DNA of 53,678 nt. Source: Nostoc sp. CCCryo 231-06 (GTDB taxonomy: Bacteria > Cyanobacteriota > Cyanobacteriia > Cyanobacteriales > Nostocaceae). Where the stretch lies: positions 1 through 53,678 of the forward strand of contig JAHCSU010000465.1 of the NCBI GenBank assembly GCA_023522315.1, read 5' to 3'. Position numbers and translations under genes: made by a program. Positions 16,881 through 24,882 of the stretch are shown in pieces. The notes under the pieces were generated by a model. That model was not told the DNA's origin and did not search any database. It saw only the letters and a list, made by a program, of their open reading frames with translations. How positions within the stretch are numbered: the first letter of the stretch is position 1; the number at the start of each line of letters is the position of its first letter.

Positions 16881-17324
16881 TCAAATATCGCTTGCTTCCG
16901 GTAGCCAGTCTTCATCCAACACTAACTCTAAAGAATATAGAAACTTTTCTGGAAACACAGAAATTAACATCCCCGTTTGCTTGGCTGCTTGGCGACGCGC
17001 CCTTTGATAACTTTCCTCAAGTTGCTCTGTAGGATAGCTCTTGAGACTAGGACTATCGAGGATGGCTAACTCAATTTGGGTACGAGAATCAGTAATCGAA
17101 TCTAGCCAACTATCTGAGCGACGCTGAGGTTGATATTGCCACTTGATCAGATGCAGCAGTAGGCGAGTTAGTTGACTAGCAATAGCCCGTCGTTCACTTT
17201 TGCCCAAGCCTTCAACCTCTTCAATCAGATGTTCTACATCAACTTCATGCCAGCGATGCGATCGCAATTGTTGGGTAGTCTGTTCAATCCACAAATTAAA
17301 ATCTGCTTTATAAGTTGCGCTCAT
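16881..17324 (-). CDS. DUF29-family protein
   Basis: A 147-residue DUF29 protein, starting at MSATYKADFNLWIEQTTQQL (an upstream extension to 17378 overlaps the remains of another gene and is not used). Motifs HRWHEVDVEHLIEEVEGLGK, SERRAIASQLTRLLLHLIKW and YPTEQLEESYQRARRQAAKQ are characteristic. DUF29 genes are multicopy in cyanobacteria and of unknown function, often near mobile or toxin-antitoxin genes. It is all-helical and presumably cytoplasmic. It looks intact. Confidence 0.85.
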   Translation of the reverse strand: MSATYKADFNLWIEQTTQQLRSHRWHEVDVEHLIEEVEGLGKSERRAIASQLTRLLLHLIKWQYQPQRRSDSWLDSITDSRTQIELAILDSPSLKSYPTEQLEESYQRARRQAAKQTGMLISVFPEKFLYSLELVLDEDWLPEASDI

Positions 17325-17358
17325 AGCCTTTATCGATCTTAGGCAAGGCAAAATATTC

Positions 17359-17717
17359 TCATTTTCCGATTCGCTCAAGTTCTTCTCGCAATACTCGCCG
17401 TAATGTTTCTTCTAAAGGTTCACGGCGCTGCTGAATTTACTCATGCAAGGCATCGTTAATCAAAGTTTGGTAATTTCCCCCACCTGCTGCGTGAACTTGG
17501 TCACGAAACCATGCTAGTAAGCTAATGTACTTTTAATTTGCATAACCAGGGCGGGCAAGATGCCCACCCCACAATAGTTTTACTTCTAGGTAATATGCAA
17601 GTTAAATGTCCAACAGCTTACTTCATCATCTAGGCGAATTGTAATTCGAGTTTTGCCTGTTGGTGTTGGTTCAATCGCTCCCCGCTTGCCTTGGCTAAAA
17701 TCATACTCAGCTTTCAT
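17359..17717 (-). pseudogene. CopG-type antitoxin split by a 99-bp MITE and a nonsense codon
   Basis: Reading from ATG at 17717 gives MKAEYDFSQGKRGAIEPTPT, GKTRITIRLDDE, then a foreign segment. Removing bases 17520-17618 and one copy of the flanking TA joins the codons GAA-GTA-CTA-GCA and restores VLAWFRDQVHAAGGGNYQ, TLINDALHE, then a TAA in place of the expected Tyr codon, and IQQRREPLEETLRRVLREEL ERIGK with its stop at 17359-17361. The repaired protein has 85 residues and is a CopG/RHH antitoxin of the kind that begins KAEYDFSQGKRG. Both the insertion and the stop inactivate it. Confidence 0.88.
17520..17618. mobile_element. MITE with TA target duplication inside the CopG gene
   Basis: The 99-bp element begins AGCTAATGTACTTTTAATTT and ends GTTAAATGTCCAACAGCT. 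Its termini are imperfect inverted repeats over about 24 bases (around 80 percent), and the centre is GGGCGGGCAAGATGCCCACC. TA stands on both sides (17518-17519 and 17619-17620); one copy restores the interrupted reading frame, proving the boundaries. TA duplication points to the IS630/Tc1-mariner class of transposase supplying movement. Confidence 0.85.
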
Positions 17718-17728
17718 AATTTACAAAT

Positions 17729-18062
17729 CTAATACAGTGTCAAAACTCCCAAATCTGGATTTTTGTCAAAAGCTTGGATATCCTCTACGGGCGATCGCAA
17801 AATCTCTTCAATCTGTCTGGTTGAACAATTGCCATAACGAATCCAAATCACTTTCGGAGGAAATCCTCAGCAATTTGCTCAACTCATTAAAATCAGCATC
17901 TCTCGTTACAACAGTAAATTCATTTTGTCGGGCATACTCCCAAACAGTTAGATCATCTGCTTGATCTAAGCCTATAAGAAAAAGATGCTGAGAGTTTGGG
18001 TACATTTTAGCCAGTCGATCAACTAACCGAGGTGATAAATTATGGTCAAACAATAACTTCAT
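17729..18062 (-). pseudogene. DUF5615 PIN-like toxin with single-base frameshift
   Basis: From 18062 the frame reads MKLLFDHNLSPRLVDRLAKM, then SQHLFLIGLDQADDLTVWEY and FTVVTRDADFNELSKLL, the DUF5615 PIN-like fold with its acidic residues (D6, D57-D59 region). After that the frame departs from the family and stops at 17808. Dropping one base near 17867 gives GFPPKVIWIRYGNCSTRQIE, EILRSPVEDIQAFDKNPDLG and VLTLY, then TAG at 17729-17731, the normal C terminus. The full product would be 110 residues. Toxin activity is probably reduced or lost unless the extra base is an artefact. Confidence 0.85.
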
Positions 18063-18292
18063 GCTTGCATTGTCAGCATTTGCCGTTCTCGATCAGCCGC
18101 ATAGCTTAGGCAAGCCAGAATATCCTCTTGTGTTAAATAAGGAAAGTCATCAAGCATTTCCTCGTAGGTCATGCCAGAGGCAAGATATGATAAAACATCG
18201 TATACAGTAATTCGCATTCCTCGAATACAAGGCTTACCGCCTCGTTTTCCTGGTTCGATTGTAATAATGTTTTGGTAGTGCATAGCTATCAA
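18059..18292 (-). CDS. DUF433-family antitoxin
   Basis: A 77-residue DUF433 protein: ITIEPGKRGGKPCIRGMRIT, then VYDVLSYLASGMTYEEMLDD and FPYLTQEDILACLSYAADRE. This family is a winged-helix DNA-binding antitoxin that typically precedes a DUF5615 toxin, as here with a four-base overlap. MHYQNIITIEP, three codons in, is an equally plausible start. It is intact although its toxin gene is frameshifted. Confidence 0.88.
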   Translation of the reverse strand: MIAMHYQNIITIEPGKRGGKPCIRGMRITVYDVLSYLASGMTYEEMLDDFPYLTQEDILACLSYAADRERQMLTMQA

Positions 18293-18295
18293 ACC

Positions 18296-18571
18296 TCAAA
18301 AATCTTCATCATCAACAAAAAACTCGGCATCGTCTTCTAATCGAGAATTACCCTGCCCAATACCAGCAAGTCCCCACAGAGGTTGCAGCAGTGCCATGCC
18401 AATTAACCCTACACAGGCACTAAAAGCCAACACTAAACCCATTGGTATCTGAATTGATTGGAATGTTAAGAATTTTAACGATACGGGTGTGGCATTTTGG
18501 ACTGAAATAATTGCGATCGCTATTACCCAAACCGCTAAAACTAGAGATGTCAAAAAAGGAGCAATTTTCAT
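18296..18571 (-). CDS. LapA-domain (DUF1049) small membrane protein
   Basis: A 91-residue protein with two hydrophobic helices (about residues 5-25 and 42-68) separated by the family strand SVQNATPVSLKFLTFQS, and an acidic C-terminal tail (DDAEFFVDDEDF). LapA/DUF1049 proteins assist lipopolysaccharide quality control in E. coli. The role in cyanobacteria is unknown. It lies just upstream of the DUF433 gene on the same strand (three-base gap), probably by chance juxtaposition. Confidence 0.82.
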   Translation of the reverse strand: MKIAPFLTSLVLAVWVIAIAIISVQNATPVSLKFLTFQSIQIPMGLVLAFSACVGLIGMALLQPLWGLAGIGQGNSRLEDDAEFFVDDEDF

Positions 18572-18740
18572 AGTTTCATTGAAGTGAGGAATTAGAAGTG
18601 GGGAGTTAGGAGTTAGAAGTTATTAATTTAGAACTCATCACTCATAACTGTTAACAGAAGTTAAGAATTGTTAATTTACAACTCTTAGCTCTTAACTCTT
18701 AACTCCTAACTCATAACTCATAACTCCTAACTTTTAATTC
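18572..18740. repeat. Dense STRR heptamer repeats (AACTCCT / TAACTCA types)
   Basis: Tandem and inverted copies of the heptamers AACTCTT, AACTCCT, AACTCAT, GTTAGAA and GAGTTAG fill about 18595-18735 between two minus-strand genes. The GGAGTTAGGAGTTAG copies at 18601-18616 are the complement of those near 18686-18730, so the spacer can fold back. Confidence 0.75.
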
Positions 18741-20156
18741 TTATGCTTCTAATTTAGCAATAACACTCTCTAACTCTTGGGCGATTTGAGCGAGTTTTTC
18801 GGGAGTGTTGGTTTCTAGATAGACACGCACCAGTGGTTCTGTACCGGAAGGACGCAATAAAACCCAGCTACCTTCTTCTAAATACAGCTTAATACCGTCT
18901 TTACGCCCCACTTCCTTGACTTTAATTCCTGCTACCTCTGTAGGTGGATTTCTAGTAAAGGAGTCGATGACGGCGATTTTGTGCGCCTCTGTGAGGTGCA
19001 AGTCTAGACGGTTGTTGTAAAGTGGCCCATCGGCTTCGGCGATCGCTTCTTTGACAAGTTGACTCAGAGGTTTGCCTTCATAAGCGATCGCTTCTGCCAC
19101 CAGCATATCGGCTAATACCCCGTCTTTTTCAGGGATATGCCCGATAATACTCAAACCACCTGATTCTTCTCCACCAATTAAGACGGCAGTTTCCCGCATT
19201 TTTTCGCCGATGTATTTAAAACCAACTGGTGTTTCGTAAATTTGCAGTCCATTTTTAGCAGCGAAATTATCTAGTAGGTGGGTTGTCGCCACAGTGCGGA
19301 CTATCGCGCCAGTTTTACCTTTATTTTTGATTAAATGACGTGCTAGAACTAACAGCACAGTATTTGGAGTCAGGACGTTTCCTTGTTCATCGACGATACC
19401 AAAGCGATCGCTATCTCCATCCGTCGCCAAACCCAAATCAGCGCGATCGCGAACTACTGCTTCCACTAACTCAACTAATTGTTCTCCTTTGGGTTCTGGC
19501 ATTCCACCCCCAAATAAAACATCCCTCCAATCGTGGAAACTTTCTAACTGAACTCCACAATGAAGCAAAACTTCATCTAAATAGCCGCGAGAGGTAGAAT
19601 ACAAAGCATCGTACTTTACCTTTAAATTAGCGCTTCTGATTTTTTCTATATCAAGTAGAGTGTAGATAAATTGTAGGTAATCTAGTTTCGGATCGAAAAT
19701 TGAAATTGAACCTGATGGGTTACTCCCAGGTAACTCATCCGATGCACTTTCTATATTTGCCACAATAGTATCAGTAATCTCTGGAGTGGCAGGCCCAGCA
19801 TAATCGGGTATATATTTAATTCCACAGTAGCGTGCTGGATTATGACTAGCAGTAAACATTAACGCCCCTGCCGATTTTAGATGACGGGCGTTATAGGCAA
19901 TTACTGGTGTGGGGCAATCCCGATCAGTAATTTTCACAGTCCAACCTAAGTCTGCTAATACTTGGGCCGCTGTTTGGGCAAACTGGTCAGCTAAAAAGCG
20001 AGTATCGTAGGCAATAAGTACTGGTCTATCTTTTGTGTAGGCTGTATTTAAATAAGTGGCGATCGCCCTTGTTACTTTCCGCACATTAGGAAAAGTAAAG
20101 TCATCGGCAATAATCCCTCGCCATCCATCAGTACCAAACTTTATCTTGCTGGACAT
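18741..20156 (-). CDS. Phosphoglucomutase/phosphomannomutase family alpha-D-phosphohexomutase
   Basis: A 471-residue enzyme (from the ATG at 20156; a GTG nine bases upstream is also in frame) that interconverts hexose 1- and 6-phosphates in the cytoplasm. All four family motifs are intact: the phosphoserine loop TASHNP (about residue 102), the Mg2+ loop DGDSDRF, the sugar-recognition loop GEESGG, and the phosphate-binding loop RPSGTEP near the C terminus. The N terminus KFGTDGWRG also fits GlmM and phosphomannomutase, so glucose, mannose or glucosamine specificity cannot be settled from motifs. It contrasts with the degenerate mutase domain at 42141-44669. Confidence 0.9.
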   Translation of the reverse strand: MSSKIKFGTDGWRGIIADDFTFPNVRKVTRAIATYLNTAYTKDRPVLIAYDTRFLADQFAQTAAQVLADLGWTVKITDRDCPTPVIAYNARHLKSAGALMFTASHNPARYCGIKYIPDYAGPATPEITDTIVANIESASDELPGSNPSGSISIFDPKLDYLQFIYTLLDIEKIRSANLKVKYDALYSTSRGYLDEVLLHCGVQLESFHDWRDVLFGGGMPEPKGEQLVELVEAVVRDRADLGLATDGDSDRFGIVDEQGNVLTPNTVLLVLARHLIKNKGKTGAIVRTVATTHLLDNFAAKNGLQIYETPVGFKYIGEKMRETAVLIGGEESGGLSIIGHIPEKDGVLADMLVAEAIAYEGKPLSQLVKEAIAEADGPLYNNRLDLHLTEAHKIAVIDSFTRNPPTEVAGIKVKEVGRKDGIKLYLEEGSWVLLRPSGTEPLVRVYLETNTPEKLAQIAQELESVIAKLEA

Positions 20157-20302
20157 TTTTGCCACTTGCTCCTGGACATTATCAGTACTATAAAAGCTTC
20201 CCGCAAAGCGTGTGTAGCAGCAAGTATTATCCGAAGTTCTTTTCTAAGCAAGCCTTAGCTTAAACTTCTCCCCACCGTATTTTCTCTCACTGTTTCTGAG
20301 CA

Positions 20303-21163
20303 ATGTCAACCCCCGATCGACCTTTTGCCAGTTATCACCTTTGGTCTCTAGTTGCCCCAGCGACTGGGCAAGAACGCTGGCATTGCCAGATGAGACGGGG
20401 GTTTATCAAAGCGCGGCAACACGAGCCAAAAGTCAAAGCGCTTTTAGGGCAAGCCACCGCACCCCAGCGGATTGGCATACTCGCCCAAAAAGGCATTTAT
20501 GAGTTTCATCATCATAGTTATCTGTTGAAGCAATCAGATGGTGTAGAAAGAGTTGCACAGCTACTTAAATTAGGTAACTCAAGCGTTCTAGTCCAGCAAC
20601 GCGTACTGCAAATTTTGCAAAAATATCATGATGCGCCGTTGCTTTTGGATAAAAGTATTATCCAATTAACTCCGGGTGATGAAGGCTTTCCTAAACCGAT
20701 AGTAGTCGAACAAGAAGATTATTGCTTTCGCTTATATGCGGCTATGGACTGCGTTTTCATTGAGTCTGATAGCACGTTACATATTTTAGATTTCAAAACT
20801 GGTAAATCGGCTTTTGACCGACGACAGGCATTAGTTTACTTATTAGCTGCTCGTTATCTTTACCCTGGACGGGAAGCTGTTGCATCATTTTATAATTTAG
20901 AAATATGTAAAAAGTCTGAGTTAATTAGCATCAATAATAGTGAATTAGAATACTTAAAACTTGAGTTAGCTAATATTGCCCACAAGCACCAGCACGATTT
21001 GCAAAAATATCACGAAGAAAGTAGTAATTTCAGTAAAATTTTCCCTCCAAATCCTGGCTCTCACTGCCGCTTTTGCCCATTTAACTCAATCTGTGAGTTT
21101 GCCGATTTCAGGCAACCTCAATCATATCCACTGCCAAGTTTAAGAGTTAATATCAGGCGTTAG
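20303..21163 (+). CDS. Cas4/RecB-like PD-(D/E)XK nuclease with probable Fe-S cluster
   Basis: A 286-residue protein. The nuclease core reads AMDCVFIESDSTLHILDFKTGK, a D...(D/E)xK active site, followed by QALVYLLAARYLYP (the QxxxY-type helix of RecB/Cas4 nucleases). One cysteine at residue 28 (RWHCQMRRG) and three in SHCRFCPFNSICEF near the C terminus match the four-cysteine Fe-S arrangement of Cas4/AddB. No cas genes or CRISPR repeats are present, so this is a stand-alone repair-type exonuclease rather than an adaptation protein. It converges with the histidine kinase gene and the coding ends overlap by 11 bases. Confidence 0.82.
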   Translation: MSTPDRPFASYHLWSLVAPATGQERWHCQMRRGFIKARQHEPKVKALLGQATAPQRIGILAQKGIYEFHHHSYLLKQSDGVERVAQLLKLGNSSVLVQQRVLQILQKYHDAPLLLDKSIIQLTPGDEGFPKPIVVEQEDYCFRLYAAMDCVFIESDSTLHILDFKTGKSAFDRRQALVYLLAARYLYPGREAVASFYNLEICKKSELISINNSELEYLKLELANIAHKHQHDLQKYHEESSNFSKIFPPNPGSHCRFCPFNSICEFADFRQPQSYPLPSLRVNIRR

Positions 21164-22541
21164 AAATTTGACGTTGTTGAATGAGGGGAATGCGAATGAT
21201 AAACTCAGCACCAACTCCTGGTTGCGAAATACATTCTAAAGAGCCGCCATGTCTTTCTGTGATACTTTGGTGACTAATAGCCAGCCCCATACCCGTACCT
21301 TTTCCAACAGGCTTGGTCGTAAAAAAGGGATTAAATAGTTGCTTTTTAGTATCTTCTGGTATTCCGAATCCGTTGTCGGCAATGCCAATTGTGATTTGAT
21401 TTTGTGTTAGTAACTGGGTGCGAATATAGATTCGGGGATTATCCGTTTTTAGTTGTTTTTTTGTTGTCCACCGAGATGTAACCGATGAATCTTCTAAAGC
21501 ATCGATCGCATTCACTAAAATATTCATAAATACTTGATTTAGCTGCCCAGCATAACATTCAACCAAGGGGAGGTTGCCGTATTCTTTGATTACCTCAATT
21601 TTCGGGCGCTGGCCAGTAGCCTTGAGGCGGCTTTGGATAATCATCATCGTACTATCAATTCCCTCATGGATATCAACCCGTTTGATTTCAGCTTGATCTA
21701 AGCGTGAAAAAGTCCGCAGGGAAAGCACAATCTCTCGAATCCGCTCTGCTCCCATCATCATCGATTGGAATAATTTGGGTAAGTCTGACCTTAAGAAGTC
21801 TAGTTCAATTAGATTTGTAAACTCGTGAATTGCCTTGACTGGTTGGGGATAATGTTTTTGGTAGAGTTCTAAGAGTGAAAATAAATTTTTGGTGTATTCA
21901 TCAGCCGGGTAAAGGTTGCCGTAAATAAAGCTAACTGGGTTGTTGATTTCATGTGCCACACCTGCAACTAGTTGACCCAAACTGGACATTTTTTCACTTT
22001 TAATTAACTGAGTTTGGGTATTTTGTAGTTTGGATAATGTTGTTTCTAGTTCTTGTGTTTGCTGTCGTAGGTCTGCTTCCGCTTGTTTAAGCACAGCATT
22101 ACTACGGCGCAGGGCAGCTTCTACCTGCTTTTGCTCTGTTAAATCACGAATAATCCCAACTAAGAAACGATTACCTAAATCATCCTTAAACAAATATTTT
22201 TTGGTCAGGATACAGTGTGTTGCGCCATCTGAATCTGTAAATAATTCCTCGTTTTCATGAGTTATCCCTGTAGTGAAAACCAGTTCATCTTTTTCCCAAA
22301 ACACATCAGCTTCTGCTTTGGAAAAAACATCATAGTCAGACTTACCAATTAATTCTTCTCGGCTATACCCGATGAAATTACAAAAGGCATCGTTAAGTAG
22401 TATCCACTGATGTTGGTCGTTTTTAAGAAAAATTGGGTCAGATATACCGTTGATCATCCGCAGCATAAAAGCCAGCGAGAAGTTTTGCTGCTGCGTATAT
22501 TGTTTGTCAGAGGAGTCATTCAGAGATTTGCAATTATTCAT
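21153..22541 (-). CDS. PAS-domain sensor histidine kinase
   Basis: A 462-residue soluble sensor kinase: PAS domain at about residues 22-135 (PIFLKNDQHQWILLNDAFCN), a linking coiled coil (about 136-185), a HisKA-type dimerisation helix with phospho-acceptor His197 in GVAHEINNPVSF, and an HATPase domain with N box (FMNILVNAIDALEDS), G1 (IGIADNGFGIP) and G2 (GKGTGMGLAISHQS). No membrane segment. All catalytic motifs are intact. No response-regulator gene is adjacent, so it is an orphan, common in Nostoc-type genomes. The signal is unknown. Confidence 0.93.
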   Translation of the reverse strand: MNNCKSLNDSSDKQYTQQQNFSLAFMLRMINGISDPIFLKNDQHQWILLNDAFCNFIGYSREELIGKSDYDVFSKAEADVFWEKDELVFTTGITHENEELFTDSDGATHCILTKKYLFKDDLGNRFLVGIIRDLTEQKQVEAALRRSNAVLKQAEADLRQQTQELETTLSKLQNTQTQLIKSEKMSSLGQLVAGVAHEINNPVSFIYGNLYPADEYTKNLFSLLELYQKHYPQPVKAIHEFTNLIELDFLRSDLPKLFQSMMMGAERIREIVLSLRTFSRLDQAEIKRVDIHEGIDSTMMIIQSRLKATGQRPKIEVIKEYGNLPLVECYAGQLNQVFMNILVNAIDALEDSSVTSRWTTKKQLKTDNPRIYIRTQLLTQNQITIGIADNGFGIPEDTKKQLFNPFFTTKPVGKGTGMGLAISHQSITERHGGSLECISQPGVGAEFIIRIPLIQQRQISNA

Positions 22542-22615
22542 ACCCTTAGTCTGAATCTAAAATGTTGTCTTCATGGTTGATGAATAGGAAAAACCACTAA
22601 ATCAACATAGCCTAA

Positions 22616-22720
22616 AAAGCAGATAAAAACCTCAGCGATCATATCACTGAGGCTCTAGAAGACTGGCTCAATAATCCTGAGAAACAGGAGCTAATTAAAA
22701 AGCATAATTTGGGTAAATAA
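22616..22720 (+). pseudogene. Remnant of a small CopG-like antitoxin C terminus
   Basis: A short open stretch reads ADKNLSDHITEALEDWLNNP, then EKQELIKKHNLGK and a stop at 22718-22720. It resembles the C terminus of a cyanobacterial RHH antitoxin, but no start or N-terminal strand-helix is present; an in-frame stop lies just before it. It fills the spacer between the kinase and transglutaminase genes. Confidence 0.4.
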
Positions 22721-22731
22721 ATCGAAGAAAT

Positions 22732-24402
22732 TCAAAAAGGCGGTAATTCTTTAAGAATTGTGAACCGGATATGATTTATCGCCAAATCACCGATGGGGAT
22801 ATCTTCTTTGGTTAGCCGCTCACCTTGACTTGTCACAGTTTCAAAGGTGATACCTTTGCCAATTTCAATGTGATACCAGCATAAGCCCATAAAGAAGCGC
22901 GTCGGATAAGGGCCACCTTCAGTCACATCATCAGGATTTGATTCCATTGGCAACCAGCCAAAATTCGGGACGTAGAATTCCAACCAAACATGATTAAAGT
23001 CGGGTTGTAGCGGCACTCCTAGTAAGTCACTATGGGCAGGACATTTGTACCTCCCTACTGTGCGGCAGGGGATGCCATTTAAACGGGATAGGGCAAGTAA
23101 AACGCCGACATATTCGCCACAGGAACCAACGCCCCGTTCTAAAACTATATCTGGCGTGTCAATGTAAGGTTTAATACCGTAGGATAACTGATCGTAGACG
23201 TAGTTGCGGATGCTGTGCATTTTCCGCAGCACATTGGTTTCCGAACCAATCGCTTCTCTAGCAGCACGGCGAACAATGGGAGTATCCATTGCTAAATCGT
23301 CGTCATCTACTAAGTAGCGTGTTTGTAATTCTGGGGAAAGTTCAGGTATATCTTCCACATCTCTGGGTGTGATCCGATACTTAATCCCGCGAACTTCCAA
23401 AAGTGCTTTCCAGCCAAATATATGCCGTTCTCCTGGAGCAAGAGAATCAAATTTAAAGACTGCTACACGCTGCCCTTCTATCACTTCTTCGGTAAAGGGT
23501 ATACCAATGGGTTCAACGTGTTTCACCTTTTGACGCTCAGTTTCGGATGGTAGGGCGATGCGCCATTCTACCTCAGGTAAATAAACCTCATCTAAGGGGG
23601 CAATTTCCTCAGCGTAGGACATTTCAATCAGATAGCCATTAGAAAGGGCGTAGCGCTTATCTGGCTGGTAATGATAATACAGAGGGTGAATAAAAGTGCG
23701 ATCGCGGAATGTTAGCTCATGACTAGGATCAGCATTTGGATTGTCCCGAATATAAGGCTCCTCTGAGGCATAGGCGACGTAAATACTTTCTTTGCCTGTT
23801 CCGCCATTTTTATGAATTGCAATACCTGTGGGACATTCAAATGGTGTCAGGACACTAAATTGAAGTTCTCCTGTGGCCCTATCCATCGCGTAAACTGATT
23901 GTTCGGTGCGATCGCAAATCCACAGCATTTCCTGGGTTACAGCTAAATTCTCTATCCCAACGCCTGGGGCATAAAACCTGGTAATCTCTTTTCGCGTTTC
24001 CCGGTCATAAATCAGAATGTAGCCTAGCCTTTGGCAGCTGACATAAACTGTTGTTTCCCAAACAGCAACGCCGTCAGCAGGATAAGGTAATGTCACAAAA
24101 TGTTCCAGACCCAAAGCATTGAGCTTGCACAAGTAAACACTATTTTCTCGGCTCACCCACAGGGTATCTTCCCACACAGCTAGACCAGTGACATCGGTAA
24201 ATTCTTTAACTTGATGGGGATTTAGAATTTTGCTGTTGTCAGAGGTAGGATCAATTTCTAGTAGATGCCCTTTAATACTGTCAATGGCAATCAGTCTGTC
24301 TTTAATGAAAGTAATGCCACACAGGGTAGCAGCAGTAAGCGGTCGAATTGTTTTTTGCCCAAACATCTGGCTAACGGTCAAAGTGGGGAGTGCAAAACTC
24401 AT
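22732..24402 (-). CDS. Beta-propeller protein with C-terminal transglutaminase-like domain
   Basis: A 556-residue protein from MSFALPTLTVSQMFGQKT (longer in-frame starts to 24447 lack support). Residues about 15-270 form repeated strands in an NHL/quinoprotein-like propeller (GITFIKDRLIAIDSIKGHLL; VSRENSVYLCKLN; GVGIENLAVTQEMLWICDRT). The C-terminal third has a transglutaminase-like catalytic triad: Cys in GVGSCGEYVGVLLALS, His in DFNHVWLEFY and Asp in MESNPDD. Such proteins are cysteine proteases or amide-bond enzymes. No signal peptide is visible. The substrate and role are unknown. Propeller plus transglutaminase in one chain recurs in cyanobacteria. Confidence 0.82.
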   Translation of the reverse strand: MSFALPTLTVSQMFGQKTIRPLTAATLCGITFIKDRLIAIDSIKGHLLEIDPTSDNSKILNPHQVKEFTDVTGLAVWEDTLWVSRENSVYLCKLNALGLEHFVTLPYPADGVAVWETTVYVSCQRLGYILIYDRETRKEITRFYAPGVGIENLAVTQEMLWICDRTEQSVYAMDRATGELQFSVLTPFECPTGIAIHKNGGTGKESIYVAYASEEPYIRDNPNADPSHELTFRDRTFIHPLYYHYQPDKRYALSNGYLIEMSYAEEIAPLDEVYLPEVEWRIALPSETERQKVKHVEPIGIPFTEEVIEGQRVAVFKFDSLAPGERHIFGWKALLEVRGIKYRITPRDVEDIPELSPELQTRYLVDDDDLAMDTPIVRRAAREAIGSETNVLRKMHSIRNYVYDQLSYGIKPYIDTPDIVLERGVGSCGEYVGVLLALSRLNGIPCRTVGRYKCPAHSDLLGVPLQPDFNHVWLEFYVPNFGWLPMESNPDDVTEGGPYPTRFFMGLCWYHIEIGKGITFETVTSQGERLTKEDIPIGDLAINHIRFTILKELPPF

Positions 24403-24882
24403 ATTAAGCATATTTATTGAATGGTTTAGCACGCCTAAGCAATTCAAAATTCAAAAATTGCCTTGAAAAGTTTGCTAGGTCGGGAAACCTTACTGGCACA
24501 CCAGTTAACTTTAGCGGGGAAATACGCAAGCGACTGGCTCAACTTTGGGCAAAATTCAAAATAAAATGCAATCGTGCCATGCATTTTAGCTATTGACTAG
24601 ATGTAAATTAAAGCAATGGCAGCTTAAAATTAATTGTGGCAGATGCTCTGTAACTAAGCTTCAAAGCTCTATTACTCCTAATTATCGTTATAATGTGTTC
24701 GGAAAAACTCTTTCGTGAGAGATATACAGTATCTCAAAAAAATAAATTTACAAATGTTAAGAATTACAGATCCACTCATCCAACTGGGCGATCGCCTTAA
24801 TGTAACTTTAGAAGATGGTTTTCCAGCCACCACTAAATTAAATTATGATCGAATCTTGTAACCATTTCCTGTGACGTATACG
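24403..24882. other. Divergent spacer with a weak 35-codon frame
   Basis: About 480 bases between the propeller/transglutaminase gene and the Ca2+-ATPase. It holds short AT-rich repeats (CAAAATTCAAAATAAAATGC type) and a 35-codon frame at 24754-24861 (MLRITDPLIQLGDRLNVTLE, then DGFPATTKLN) with no ribosome-binding site. I do not call it a gene, though it could be a leader of the downstream ATPase. Nothing else was recognised. Confidence 0.4.

Noticed and set aside
16881..17378. Longer start for the DUF29 protein
   Set aside because: The extra 18 residues overlap the CopG pseudogene 3' end; the DUF29 family begins at the internal Met at 17324.
24754..24861. 35-codon frame before the Ca2+-ATPase gene
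   Set aside because: No ribosome-binding site and no recognised family; kept only as a remark in the spacer entry.
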